Below, in pieces: positions 8,819 to 17,543 of a DNA stretch of 64,000 bases (positions are counted from its first letter, which is position 1; each line of letters starts with the position of its first letter). The stretch is taken from the NCBI RefSeq assembly GCF_023221595.1, contig NZ_CP096563.1, positions 3,987,501 through 4,051,500 of the forward strand, read 5' to 3'. Under the pieces are notes generated by a model that did not search any database, was not told the DNA's origin, and saw only the letters and a program-made list of their open reading frames with translations. This DNA comes from Rhodococcus qingshengii JCM 15477 (lineage in GTDB: Bacteria; Actinomycetota; Actinomycetes; Mycobacteriales; Mycobacteriaceae). A program made the position numbers and the translations under genes.

Positions 8819-8822
8819 GCGA

Positions 8823-9665
8823 TCAGGCGCTCGTGTCGATCTCCGGCAACGGGCACACCACAACACCGATCGCGCCGACACCGACGTGCGCTCCGATAAC
8901 CGCACTGAAGTCGGTGACGACGGATTCCGCTACATCGGGAATGCGCTCGGCCAACTGTTCGGCTATCCCGTCCGCACGCTCTCGCGCGCGCATGTGATGC
9001 ACGGCTATCGCCACACGACCGAGACCGGCGCGTTCGACTGCCGAATCCACCAACCTTGCAAGAGCTTTGGTGGTGGTACGTGTCTTCTCGCCGAGCACGA
9101 GCTTGCCGTCCACCAGATGCAGAATCGGTTTCATCGCCAATGCAGTGCCCAGCAGTGCGGCCGCGGTTCCGATTCGTCCCCCCCTACGCAATTGATCAAG
9201 TTTGTCGACGACGATGTAGCAGCGCCCACGGCTCGCTACGTCGACCGCCCGGCCGTACGCCTCTTCGAGTGAAGCGCCCTTCTCGGCCAAGCGTGCAGCT
9301 TCGAGGACGGGATATCCCAAACCCATACCGGCGGACTGTGAATCGACGATGCGGACGGCGCCACCGAACTCCTGGGCCGCGACTCGTCCGGCTTCCCACG
9401 TTCCCGACAGTTGGCGTGAAATGTGAACGGCGAGAACGCCGTCACCGTCGCTCATGTCCAGGGCGCGTGCATACGCTTCGGACAACTCGGAGGGCGACGC
9501 TCCGGCCGTTGTCACTCCCGACAGGTCGCTCGGCATTGCGTCGACGCCCTCTCGCAAGTCGCAGCCGTCACGGAGCACGTGGAGCGGAACAACCTGAATG
9601 CCACATGCGTCGGCCGACTCCTGCGGGATGCAGGCGGAGGAATCCGTGACGACGACGACCGGCAT
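8823..9665 (-). CDS. DegV family fatty-acid-binding protein
   Basis: The 280-residue protein starts MPVVVVTDSSACIPQE, the usual DegV opening, and has the internal GDGVLAVHISRQLSGTWEAG segment that contains the family's conserved S-x-x-SGT lipid-binding loop. DegV (FakB-like) proteins bind a fatty acid between two domains; in Firmicutes they deliver it to the FakA kinase. No fakA is present in this window, so the role here is uncertain. The gene sits at the position of Rv2417c, between comEA and the octanoyltransferase, and only four bases separate it from octT, so it is probably transcribed with the octT-gpgP-rsfS-nadD genes. Confidence 0.9.
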   Translation of the reverse strand: MPVVVVTDSSACIPQESADACGIQVVPLHVLRDGCDLREGVDAMPSDLSGVTTAGASPSELSEAYARALDMSDGDGVLAVHISRQLSGTWEAGRVAAQEFGGAVRIVDSQSAGMGLGYPVLEAARLAEKGASLEEAYGRAVDVASRGRCYIVVDKLDQLRRGGRIGTAAALLGTALAMKPILHLVDGKLVLGEKTRTTTKALARLVDSAVERAGLGRVAIAVHHMRARERADGIAEQLAERIPDVAESVVTDFSAVIGAHVGVGAIGVVVCPLPEIDTSA

Positions 9666-9669
9666 TCTG

Positions 9670-10452
9670 CTACCCGACTTCGCTCGGCGGTGCTACCAGT
9701 TCCGGCGAAACCACTTTCTGCGCCTCGACCCCGCGAATCGCAGCGATCATCGCGCGGGCTACGCCGAGGTGACCGTCCCAACCCCAGTGAATGCCGTCAG
9801 GATTGCCGTTCTCGGAAAAGACGTTGTCACGCACTGCATCTGCAAGGTCGACTACGGGAACGTCTTTCTCCGTAGCCCACTCGGTGATCGCGGACACCGC
9901 GGCAGGTCGTCCGGCATGCACGCTGGCGTAGGCATCACTGCGGTGCACCGACGGCAGGGTCGCGATCATCGGCAGTTCGGGTCGCATGTACTCCAACGCA
10001 TTTCGCGAGCTTTCCAGATACTCGACGCTCAGCTTGGGCGGAAGTGCGACCGGGCGGCCCAGAGGTGCAAGCCGCGGCTGCAGCCACTGATAACCCTCGC
10101 GCACCACGCGTCGAAGCGCGGGTGGCCGAACGTAGCGGATGGTCTCGCGGAGCGCGGTAGGCAATGGGGACGGCAGCGAGTCCATCCCGCCGACCGCGAA
10201 CACGACGGCGCCGGCCCGCGGCACCGCCGCCCACACACGAGGATCCTGAGTCAGTGCCCACCACGCGTCGCGACACGTCCATCCGATACGGGCGACCAAC
10301 TCGACGTCCCAGCCGAGTTCGTCGGCCACGATGTTGGGCCAGATGCGTGGATGATCTGCCGCGAGGCCGCCTTTGGGGCCGAAATACGACAGCGAATCCG
10401 CGAGTACGAGGAGGACGGGGCGCTGCCCGTCGGCACTTTCAGAGGACGTCAT
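9670..10452 (-). CDS. octT: SGNH-fold diglucosylglycerate octanoyltransferase (OctT)
   Basis: From the ATG at 10452 the protein has 260 residues. The SGNH hydrolase block I appears as [11 protein letters not shown] near residue 15, and the block V Asp/His pair appears in [12 protein letters not shown] near the C-terminus. It is homologous by order and features to Rv2418c, which octanoylates diglucosylglycerate, an early intermediate of methylglucose lipopolysaccharides. The neighbouring gpgP makes the glucosylglycerate precursor, which supports the assignment. Its start lies inside the last 14 bases of gpgP, so the two are probably coupled. The open frame extends 23 codons further upstream, but that stretch is the gpgP 3' end. 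Confidence 0.85.
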   Translation of the reverse strand: MTSSESADGQRPVLLVLADSLSYFGPKGGLAADHPRIWPNIVADELGWDVELVARIGWTCRDAWWALTQDPRVWAAVPRAGAVVFAVGGMDSLPSPLPTALRETIRYVRPPALRRVVREGYQWLQPRLAPLGRPVALPPKLSVEYLESSRNALEYMRPELPMIATLPSVHRSDAYASVHAGRPAAVSAITEWATEKDVPVVDLADAVRDNVFSENGNPDGIHWGWDGHLGVARAMIAAIRGVEAQKVVSPELVAPPSEVG

Positions 10453-11113
10453 TTGCGACACTCGCAGAAGCATTCCATACGTCGAGTCGCCACTCGATCG
10501 ACTTGACGTCACCATGTCCACTGAGTTGCACCCAACTGGTGTTTCCCAATCCGCCGAGGACGGCCCAGCGATCGATGGGTAGGTCGAGCAATGCCGCTGT
10601 CAGTGCCGCGATCAAGCCTCCGTGCGCCACCAGAACCACGGGCCGCTCGGCCCAGTCCGGGTGCGTGTCGAGCAATTCGTGAACTACGGGGAGGCTGCGA
10701 TTCGCGACGTCGATTCGGCTTTCGCCGCCGGGCGGCGCCAACGTGGCATCCGCTCGCCACGCAGATCGCACACCGGGAGTGCGCTCGTCGACGTCATGAT
10801 GAGTCAGGCCCTGCCATTCCCCCAGGTGTGTCTCGCGCAGACGCGTGTCGGTGAGGACCGGAAGTCCGGCGGCATCACCGACTGCGACGGCCGTGAAGTA
10901 CGCCCGACGCAGATCCGAGGACACGATCGTCAACGGCCTGCGATCGGCGATCACCGGACCTGCACTCTTGGCCTGCGTGCGTCCCAACTCCGACAGGTCG
11001 GTGTCGAGTTGCCCCTGCATCCGAGAGTCGGCGTTGTATTCGGTCTGTCCGTGACGCAGCAGGATGAGCCGGCGGACAGGGTTCGACGCCGCACTGGGCG
11101 CCGACGAAGTCAC
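10439..11113 (-). CDS. gpgP: Glucosyl-3-phosphoglycerate phosphatase, histidine phosphatase superfamily
   Basis: The 224-residue protein has the phosphohistidine motif [12 protein letters not shown] near residue 15-26 and the second catalytic His in [12 protein letters not shown]. In mycobacteria the orthologue Rv2419c dephosphorylates glucosyl-3-phosphoglycerate to glucosylglycerate, the second step of methylglucose lipopolysaccharide synthesis. It is encoded between octT and rsfS as here. I chose the GTG at 11113 because it overlaps the rsfS stop by four bases (GTGA); the longer frame upstream is the rsfS coding region read in another frame. A general phosphoglycerate-mutase-like activity cannot be excluded from sequence alone. 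Confidence 0.87.
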   Translation of the reverse strand: MTSSAPSAASNPVRRLILLRHGQTEYNADSRMQGQLDTDLSELGRTQAKSAGPVIADRRPLTIVSSDLRRAYFTAVAVGDAAGLPVLTDTRLRETHLGEWQGLTHHDVDERTPGVRSAWRADATLAPPGGESRIDVANRSLPVVHELLDTHPDWAERPVVLVAHGGLIAALTAALLDLPIDRWAVLGGLGNTSWVQLSGHGDVKSIEWRLDVWNASASVANDVL

Positions 11114-11556
11114 AGCGAGGGATCCTGCGCGTCCGGCTCGGAAACCGTGTCGGTCTCGAACACCGTGTTGGCGTCGGCGGGGCCGGGACGGTTCTGTCCG
11201 AGGCCTTCGACCTCGACCGTCGGGCAGTCCTTCCACAGACGATCGAGAGCGTAGAAGTTGCGCTCCTCGTCATGCTGGACGTGGATGACGATGTCGGCGT
11301 AGTCGAGCAGTGCCCAGCGGCCCTCGCGGGTGCCTTCCCGGCGGACCGGCTTGTGTCCCGCTTCGCGGAGACGGTCTTCGATGTTCTCGACAATCGAGTT
11401 GACCTGACGCTCGTTCGTCGCAGATGCGATGACGAAGCAGTCCGTGATGACCAGCTGTTCGGACACATCGAGCACCACCACTTCGGTGGCCAGCTTCTCG
11501 TCGGCTGCCAAGGCCGCGATGCGTGCCATGTCGATGGCTTCGGTGTTTGCGCTCAC
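11110..11556 (-). CDS. rsfS: Ribosome silencing factor RsfS
   Basis: The 148-residue protein contains the DUF143/Iojap core: LDVSEQLVITDCFVIASATN, then REGTREGRWALLDYADIVIHV. RsfS binds L14 on the large subunit and blocks subunit joining when nutrients are short. I chose the GTG at 11556 because CTGGAG lies at proper distance before it and the product begins VSANTEAIDMARIAA, as in homologues. After the RsfS core there is a low-complexity tail of about 30 residues (from about 118). The gene follows nadD and overlaps gpgP, matching the Rv2421c-Rv2420c-Rv2419c order. Confidence 0.94.
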   Translation of the reverse strand: MSANTEAIDMARIAALAADEKLATEVVVLDVSEQLVITDCFVIASATNERQVNSIVENIEDRLREAGHKPVRREGTREGRWALLDYADIVIHVQHDEERNFYALDRLWKDCPTVEVEGLGQNRPGPADANTVFETDTVSEPDAQDPSL

Positions 11557-11602
11557 TCGATGTTCTCCAGTTTCGTCTTCAGAAAGTACTTGTTGTGCTC
11601 GG

Positions 11603-12319
11603 CTAGCTCGATTCGGCGCCCGGGACGGCTTCCGACTTCCCCGGTGCGGGCTCCGACATCGTTGTAGCTCCGTCGCGGCGCTCCGCGTCGACAGGTCGAT
11701 ACAGGTTCCGCTTCGAGATGTACTGCACCACTCCGTCCGGCACCAGGTACCAGACGGGGCGGTCTTCACTTGCCCGACGCCGACATTCGGTCGACGAAAT
11801 GGCAAGTGCCGGAATCTCTATCAACGTGACCGCGTCGGCGGGCATGGTGTCGAGGTGACCGGCCAGGTGCTCTGCATTGAGATCGAAACCCGGTCGCGAT
11901 ACCCCGACGAACTTCGCCAATGCGAACAACTCTTCCCAATCTTGCCAGGAAAGGATGCTGGCCAGCGCATCGGCACCGGTGATGAAGAAGAGTTCGGCGT
12001 CAGGGTGGTAGGCCCGGAGGTCTCGCAGCGTGTCCACGGTGTACGTCACTTTTTCACGGTCGACGTCGACCCGAGAGACGGAAAACCGCGGGTTGGAGGC
12101 GGTGGCGATGACCGTCATGAGGTACCGGTCCTCGGCAGGACTGACGCCCTTCCCCTGCTTCTGCCAAGGCCGCCCGGTGGGGACGAAGATCACTTCGTCG
12201 AGTCCGAACCGGTCGGCGACCTCACTGGCCGCAACGAGGTGGCCATGGTGAATGGGGTCGAAGGTGCCACCCATCACTCCTAGGCGTCGAGCACGTTCCA
12301 CCGATAGTCCCTTCTGCAC
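11603..12319 (-). CDS. nadD: Nicotinate-nucleotide adenylyltransferase
   Basis: The enzyme transfers AMP from ATP to nicotinate mononucleotide, giving deamido-NAD in NAD synthesis. The 238-residue product has the nucleotidyltransferase motif [15 protein letters not shown] at about 14-28 and the second signature ISSTECRRR near residue 168. The C-terminal 30 residues or so ([28 protein letters not shown]) are low-complexity and dispensable-looking. The ATG at 12319 is used; a GTG six codons later is an alternative. It heads the nadD-rsfS-gpgP-octT run, and a short 46-base gap separates it from rsfS. Confidence 0.95.
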   Translation of the reverse strand: MQKGLSVERARRLGVMGGTFDPIHHGHLVAASEVADRFGLDEVIFVPTGRPWQKQGKGVSPAEDRYLMTVIATASNPRFSVSRVDVDREKVTYTVDTLRDLRAYHPDAELFFITGADALASILSWQDWEELFALAKFVGVSRPGFDLNAEHLAGHLDTMPADAVTLIEIPALAISSTECRRRASEDRPVWYLVPDGVVQYISKRNLYRPVDAERRDGATTMSEPAPGKSEAVPGAESS

Positions 12320-12337
12320 GAGTGTCGAGCTTACGGG

Positions 12338-13801
12338 TCAGACCGGCAGCAGACGGGACACGACGTCGGCAAGCTGCTGGGCCGAGCGGCACTCGTGCAT
12401 GCTGATGACCTCGTTGTAGACCTTCGCCGCGGAGTCACCCGTTCCCCATTGCCCCTTCGGCTCGGGGTTGAGCCAGTGCGCGTGCTTGGCTACTGCCACC
12501 ATCTGCGACAGCGACTGAAGGTTGGGATCGCGGTAGTTGTTGCGACCGTCGCCGAGTACCAGTAGCGACGTGCGACTGGTGATCGACTGCGCGAACTTCT
12601 CCTGGAACACTCCGAAGGCGTGTCCGTAGTCTGAGTGGCCGTCGTAGGTGATCAGTTCGGCCTCACGCACCATCCGTGACATCGCTGATCCGAGGTCTGC
12701 GTTCGAGTCGAAGAACCGCGTGACCTCGTCGGTCGTGTCGATGAACGCGAACACCCGCACGCGCGAGAACTGCTCACGCAAAGCGTTCACGAGCAGCAGA
12801 GTGAAATGGCTGAACCCCGCCACCGAGCCGGACACGTCGCACATCACCACAAGTTCGGGCCGCGCCCGCTTCGGCTTGCGCTGCACCAGATCGATCGGCA
12901 CTCCGCCCGTCGACATGGACTTGCGCAACGTACGACGTAGGTCGATCGAACCCGCGCGAGAGCGGCTACGACGCACGGCGAGACGACTGGCCAACAAGCG
13001 AGCCAGGGGTGCGACGTTCTTCTTCAGCGTGGTGAGTTCGGCATCGGATGCTCGCAAGAAGTCGACTTCCTCGGCGAGTTTCGGAACGCCGTACGTGGCG
13101 ACCCGCTCCTTGCCCAAATTCTCGGCTGTGCGTCGACGCGTTTCCTTCTCGACCATCTTGCGGAAGTCCGCGATGCGCTGCGCTGCCGTGCGCTTGGCGA
13201 CCTCGGATTGATAGTCGGAGTTGTCCTTGCCCTCTGACCCGGAACCCTCCTGGTTGCCGAGCAGGCCCTGCAGGATCTTGTTGAGCAACGTCTCCGGGGC
13301 GACGTCGCGCAGCGCCTGGTAGGCGGAGAACGACGGGCCGTTGCTCGACTGGTACTGCCCGAGTTCCTCGACCATCGCGGCGGTCAGGAGTTCGGTCATC
13401 TCCATCGCCTCGTCACTGCCGTCTGTCAGCAGTTCGGCGATCAGCTCACGCAATGCCTGCAGGTCGATCGAGCCGTCTGGCTTGCGCGGCAGTGTGACGT
13501 CGACGTCGCCGACCGCACGGTCACCGATCGCCTTGGGGAACCACAGGTCGAAGACGGCGTCGAACGTCGCCCGGTGGGTCGGCCTGCGCAGGAGCGAGCA
13601 TGCCAGCCCTTCACGAAGCGCTTCACGATCGAGCAGGTCGAGAACAGACATGACCTGACCGGCGTCGACTGTCTCGGACGGGCCGACCATGATTCCGCGG
13701 CGTCGCAGAGCCTCGACAAAATCGACGAGGTGACCGGGAATCCCGTGCGGCGCTGCCAGGCCGCCAGGTGAGAGCGGCGACGTCGATCCTGCGGGAGCCA
13801 T
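12338..13801 (-). CDS. VWA domain-containing CoxE-like protein
   Basis: The 487-residue protein carries a von Willebrand factor A domain of the CoxE type in its C-terminal half. The MIDAS metal site is ELVVMCDVSGSVAGFSHFT (DxSxS) at about residue 316-334. The N-terminal half contains charged, helical segments and a Ser/Gly-rich loop (GNQEGSGSEGKD). It is encoded eight bases downstream of a MoxR AAA+ ATPase gene. MoxR-VWA pairs act as chaperone-like machines that insert metals or remodel target complexes; the target here is unknown. The pair occupies the Rv2425c-Rv2426c position between nadD and proA. Confidence 0.9.
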   Translation of the reverse strand: MAPAGSTSPLSPGGLAAPHGIPGHLVDFVEALRRRGIMVGPSETVDAGQVMSVLDLLDREALREGLACSLLRRPTHRATFDAVFDLWFPKAIGDRAVGDVDVTLPRKPDGSIDLQALRELIAELLTDGSDEAMEMTELLTAAMVEELGQYQSSNGPSFSAYQALRDVAPETLLNKILQGLLGNQEGSGSEGKDNSDYQSEVAKRTAAQRIADFRKMVEKETRRRTAENLGKERVATYGVPKLAEEVDFLRASDAELTTLKKNVAPLARLLASRLAVRRSRSRAGSIDLRRTLRKSMSTGGVPIDLVQRKPKRARPELVVMCDVSGSVAGFSHFTLLLVNALREQFSRVRVFAFIDTTDEVTRFFDSNADLGSAMSRMVREAELITYDGHSDYGHAFGVFQEKFAQSITSRTSLLVLGDGRNNYRDPNLQSLSQMVAVAKHAHWLNPEPKGQWGTGDSAAKVYNEVISMHECRSAQQLADVVSRLLPV

Positions 13802-13809
13802 GTCAGACC

Positions 13810-14721
13810 TCAGTTCAGCCGAAGTTCAGCGGCGGCACGCACCTGGTCCGACTGGTGCTTGAGGATCACGCCGAGCGTGGCGCGAACGGCATCGTCGTCG
13901 AGAGTGTCCATGCCCAGAGCAAGAAGGGTGCGTCCCCAGTCGATGGTCTCGGATACCGAAGGGACCTTCTTGAGCTGCATTCCGCGAAGAACACGAATGG
14001 TGTTGACCAGCTGCTCGGCAATCGCTTCAGGAAGCTCCGGCACACGGCTTGCGAGGATGCGACGCTCGAGGTCGGCGTCCGGGAAATCGAGATGCAGGAA
14101 GAGGCAACGACGCTTCAGAGCCTCCGAGAGTTCACGAGTGGCATTCGAGGTCAACACCGTGAACGGCTTGCGGGTGGCGGTGATCGTTCCGAGCTCGGGG
14201 ATCGTGACCGCGAAGTCGCTGAGCACTTCGAGGAGCAGACCTTCGATCTCGACGTCTGCCTTGTCCGTCTCGTCGATCAACAGCACCGTCGGGTCCTCGC
14301 GGCGAATGGCCTTGAGCAGTGGACGTGCGAGCAGGAACTCCTCCGAGAAGACATCCGCCTTCGTCGAGTCCCAGCTGTGGTCGACCGCGACATCACCCCT
14401 CGCTCCGCTCGCCCCGCCCGACTGAATCCGAAGAATCTGCTTCGCGTGGTTCCACTCGTACAGCGCACGAGCCTCGTCGACGCCCTCGTAGCACTGCAGA
14501 CGCACCAGTTCTGCGCCCGTGGTCTGGGCGACTGCGCGGGCGAGTTCCGTCTTTCCGACACCGGCCGGGCCCTCGATGAGCAGCGGCTTGCCCAGACGAT
14601 CGGCCAGGAAGACTGCCGTCGCGGTGGCCTTGTCGGACAGATAGCCGGTTTCGGCCAGCCGTTCGATCACGTCGTCGACGGTCGAGAAGAACGGCGTCGT
14701 GTCGGGAAGTGCTCGGTCCAC
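13810..14721 (-). CDS. MoxR family AAA+ ATPase
   Basis: The 303-residue ATPase has Walker A GPAGVGKTELA near residue 55-65 and Walker B VLLIDETDKADVE near 148-160. Sensor motifs FTVLTSNATRELSEALKRRC follow, typical of MoxR. It is encoded with the downstream VWA/CoxE-like protein at an eight-base spacing. MoxR proteins form hexamers that use ATP to remodel or activate partner proteins together with VWA adaptors. The start ATG at 14721 is preceded by AAGGAG at good spacing (CTCAAGGAG on the minus strand). Confidence 0.93.
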   Translation of the reverse strand: MDRALPDTTPFFSTVDDVIERLAETGYLSDKATATAVFLADRLGKPLLIEGPAGVGKTELARAVAQTTGAELVRLQCYEGVDEARALYEWNHAKQILRIQSGGASGARGDVAVDHSWDSTKADVFSEEFLLARPLLKAIRREDPTVLLIDETDKADVEIEGLLLEVLSDFAVTIPELGTITATRKPFTVLTSNATRELSEALKRRCLFLHLDFPDADLERRILASRVPELPEAIAEQLVNTIRVLRGMQLKKVPSVSETIDWGRTLLALGMDTLDDDAVRATLGVILKHQSDQVRAAAELRLN

Positions 14722-14760
14722 GGTTAACTCCTTGAGAGGTGGGCAAGTCTGGTGAACTTT

Positions 14761-16047
14761 TCAGGCGGGTCGGGTGTGCCCGTCGCCCCAGACGATCCAC
14801 TTGGTGGACGTCAGTTCCGGCAACCCCATGGGGCCACGCGCATGCAGTTTCTGGGTGGAGATGCCGATCTCGGCGCCGAATCCGAACTGCTCACCGTCGG
14901 TGAAGGCAGTCGACGCGTTGACCATCACTGCCGCGGCGTCGACGCGAGCGGTGAACTCGCGGGCAGCCGAAAGATCGGACGTCACGATGGCTTCGGTATG
15001 ACCGGTTCCGTACTGGTCGATGTGCTCGACAGCAGCGTCCAAGTCCTTGACGACCTTGAGGGCGACGTCGAGGGTGAGGTATTCCTTCGACCAGTCGTCC
15101 TCGGTCGCGGGAACCAGTCCCGGCAGATCACCGTGCACGACGACGTCGTGCATCTGAAGCGCTTGGAGCAGCTTCGGCACGGCCGTCTCGGCGATCGCAG
15201 CGTCGACCAGGACGGTTTCGGCTGTATTGCAGACACTGGGCCGACGGGTTTTCGAGTTGAGAAGAATCTTCTCGGCCATCAGTAGATCGGCGGCCGAGTG
15301 AACATAGACGTGGCAGTTACCGACACCGGTCTCGATGGTGGGCACGGTGGCATCACGCACGACGGCGCTGATCAAGCCGGCACCGCCGCGCGGGATGACG
15401 ACGTCGACGAGGCCGCGGGCCTGGATGAGGTGCGTGACCGTCGACCGATCCGCACTCGGCAGAAGTTGAACGGAGTCCTCGGGGAGCCCCTGAGCAACCA
15501 ACGACGCGCGCAGAGCCGCCACCAACGCTTCGTTGGACTTGACCGCCGAGGACGAACCACGAAGCAGCGCAGCATTTCCCGACTTGAGAGTCAGCCCGAA
15601 GGCATCGACGGTCACGTTAGGACGAGCCTCGTACACCATACCGACGACACCGAGCGGAACGCGCTGCTGACGTAGTTCCAAACCGTTCGGCAGAGTGGAT
15701 CCACGAAGCACTTCACCGATCGGATCGGGTAGTCCGGCAACCTGACGCAAACCCGACGCGATGCCCTCGATCCGGTCAGCGGTCAGACGAAGACGGTCGA
15801 GCAGCGATTCCTCGGTGCCGCCCGCCTTCGCGGTGTCGATATCGAGAGCGTTGGCCGCGAGAATCCGATCACTTGCCGCGAGTACCGCGTCGGCTGCGGC
15901 GTGGAGCGCAGCATCCTTCTGCGCCGTGGTCAGCAGAGCCAGGACACGCGAAGCCTTACGGGCTCGGCGTGCGGCGTCGTGCACGACGGACTTGGTGTCG
16001 GACGCGTCCGAGTCGACGGTTTCTGCGTTGGAAGTCACAGCGGTCAT
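14761..16047 (-). CDS. proA: Glutamate-5-semialdehyde dehydrogenase
   Basis: The 428-residue protein catalyses the NADPH-dependent reduction of gamma-glutamyl phosphate to glutamate-5-semialdehyde, the second step of proline synthesis. The catalytic cysteine lies in [11 protein letters not shown] (about Cys273), and [19 protein letters not shown] near the C-terminus is the family signature. The first 15 residues or so are Asp/Ser-rich and variable. Its pathway partner proB is 11.6 kb away on the same strand, beyond an accessory block. The gene is 39 bases upstream of the moxR start and probably shares its transcript. Confidence 0.97.
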   Translation of the reverse strand: MTAVTSNAETVDSDASDTKSVVHDAARRARKASRVLALLTTAQKDAALHAAADAVLAASDRILAANALDIDTAKAGGTEESLLDRLRLTADRIEGIASGLRQVAGLPDPIGEVLRGSTLPNGLELRQQRVPLGVVGMVYEARPNVTVDAFGLTLKSGNAALLRGSSSAVKSNEALVAALRASLVAQGLPEDSVQLLPSADRSTVTHLIQARGLVDVVIPRGGAGLISAVVRDATVPTIETGVGNCHVYVHSAADLLMAEKILLNSKTRRPSVCNTAETVLVDAAIAETAVPKLLQALQMHDVVVHGDLPGLVPATEDDWSKEYLTLDVALKVVKDLDAAVEHIDQYGTGHTEAIVTSDLSAAREFTARVDAAAVMVNASTAFTDGEQFGFGAEIGISTQKLHARGPMGLPELTSTKWIVWGDGHTRPA

Positions 16048-16196
16048 GAATACACATTAACCACCCACCGTGACGGCCTGCTCGGCGGAACGAGGCTGTG
16101 ACCACCCGGGACCATTCCGGCGGACCGCCGGGGAACAATTCCGATGCGGGGCGCTGTTGCACCCACCGACCTTCTTCTTCGAGTCAGGAGCCATCC

Positions 16197-17300
16197 GTGA
16201 GTGTGTTGTTCGAGCCTTTGACCCTGCGCGGCGTCACCATCCCGAACCGCGTCTGGATGGCACCGATGTGCCAGTACTCCGCTGACGTCATCGGCGACCA
16301 GGTCGGAGTGCCCAACGAGTGGCATCGCACGCATCTGGTGAGCCGTGCAATCGGCGGCACCGGCCTGATTCTCACCGAGGCGACGGCCGTCAATCCCGAA
16401 GGCCGCATATCGGCAGCTGATCTGGGGATCTGGAACGACACGCAGGCGCAAGCCTTCGCCGAGATCAACGCGCAACTCGCGTACTTCGGCGCAGTGCCCG
16501 GAATCCAGCTGGCCCACGCCGGACGCAAAGCGTCGACGCAGGTTCCGTGGCGCGGCGGCAAGGGCCTGCCCGCCGACGACCGACTCTCGTGGCAGACGGT
16601 GGCCCCGAGCGCGGTTCCGTTCGGTCACCTTGCCGATCCGGTCGAGCTCACCACGGAAGGCATCGAGAAGGTCGTCGCAGACTTTGCAGCGGCGGCTACC
16701 CGCGCACTGAAGGCCGAATTCAAGGTCGTGGAAATTCACGCGGCCCACGGATACCTGATCCATCAGTTCCTCTCCCCCGAGAGCAACAAGCGGACCGACC
16801 GCTACGGCGGCAGCTTCGAGAACCGCATCCGGTTGCTCCTCGAAATCCTGAGCGCAGTCCGCGAGGTGTGGCCGGCCGAGCTACCGCTCTTCGTCCGGGT
16901 CTCGGCGACCGATTGGCTCACGGAAGAACGTGGGCTCGACGTCGAGAGCTGGACCGCGGATCAGACCGTAGCCCTCGCCAACATCCTCTCCGACTACGGC
17001 GTCGATCTCGTCGACGTGTCCACCGGCGGTAATTCACCGGCAGCCAAGATTCCGGTGGAGCCGGGATACCAGGTTCCGTTCGCCCGTCGCCTGCAGAACG
17101 AGAGCCTGCTACCGGCCGCCGCCGTCGGCCTCATCACCGAACCCGAACAAGCCGAGAAGATCGTCGAAGACGGAAGCGCAGTGGCGGTGCTCCTCGGCCG
17201 CGAACTGTTGCGAGATCCCTACTGGGCGCGCCGGGCGGCCCGTGAACTGAACGCCGAGGTAGGACCGCATATCCCGTCGCAGTACGCCCGCGCCTTCTAG
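16197..17300 (+). CDS. NADH:flavin oxidoreductase / old yellow enzyme family (YqjM/NamA-like)
   Basis: The 367-residue FMN enzyme begins with LFEPLTLRGVTIPNRVWMAP, followed by MCQYSA, whose Cys is the residue that tunes the flavin in YqjM-type enzymes. The active-site His pair is in EIHAAHGYLIHQFLSP, and SNKRTDRYGGSFENR is the substrate/FMN loop. Members reduce activated C=C bonds of enals, enones and nitro compounds with NADPH. The GTG at 16197 was chosen because CAGGAG precedes it by seven bases; the frame is open for 33 further codons upstream with no family match. It is divergent from proA. The physiological substrate is unknown. Confidence 0.93.
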   Translation: MSVLFEPLTLRGVTIPNRVWMAPMCQYSADVIGDQVGVPNEWHRTHLVSRAIGGTGLILTEATAVNPEGRISAADLGIWNDTQAQAFAEINAQLAYFGAVPGIQLAHAGRKASTQVPWRGGKGLPADDRLSWQTVAPSAVPFGHLADPVELTTEGIEKVVADFAAAATRALKAEFKVVEIHAAHGYLIHQFLSPESNKRTDRYGGSFENRIRLLLEILSAVREVWPAELPLFVRVSATDWLTEERGLDVESWTADQTVALANILSDYGVDLVDVSTGGNSPAAKIPVEPGYQVPFARRLQNESLLPAAAVGLITEPEQAEKIVEDGSAVAVLLGRELLRDPYWARRAARELNAEVGPHIPSQYARAF

Positions 17301-17543
17301 CCCGAAAATCGGCTCCCGCGCACAACTTTGATAGCGTAAGCGTCTTACTTGCCGGTAGTCCGGAGCCCTGAGGGTTCCGGACACTGCCGCGGGCCAGAGC
17401 CGTGCGACGGGGGTCGCAACGAGCCACAGGGCACGCGGACGCTCGATTTCCCGACCGGCTCATCGGCGAGTGGGCAACGAAAAGATGCGTGCATCAGGTA
17501 CGTGCCCCGCTCGGTTCGATGATTGCGCTGGGGAGCGCATGTC
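17301..17543 (+). promoter_or_regulatory. Structured intergenic leader before the MFS-ribokinase genes
   Basis: A 13-base palindrome (GTAAG-CGT-CTTAC, 17336-17348) lies 36 bases after the oxidoreductase stop. Next is a hairpin at 17358-17382 with an 11-pair stem (GTCCGGA/TCCGGAC plus an inner CCC/GGG with a TGA loop) and no T-tract. Further downstream GCGAC/GTCGC forms another small hairpin within an imperfect outer CCGTGC/GCACGCGG pairing. The first hairpin could terminate the oxidoreductase transcript. I could not match the rest to a known riboswitch. Confidence 0.35.
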
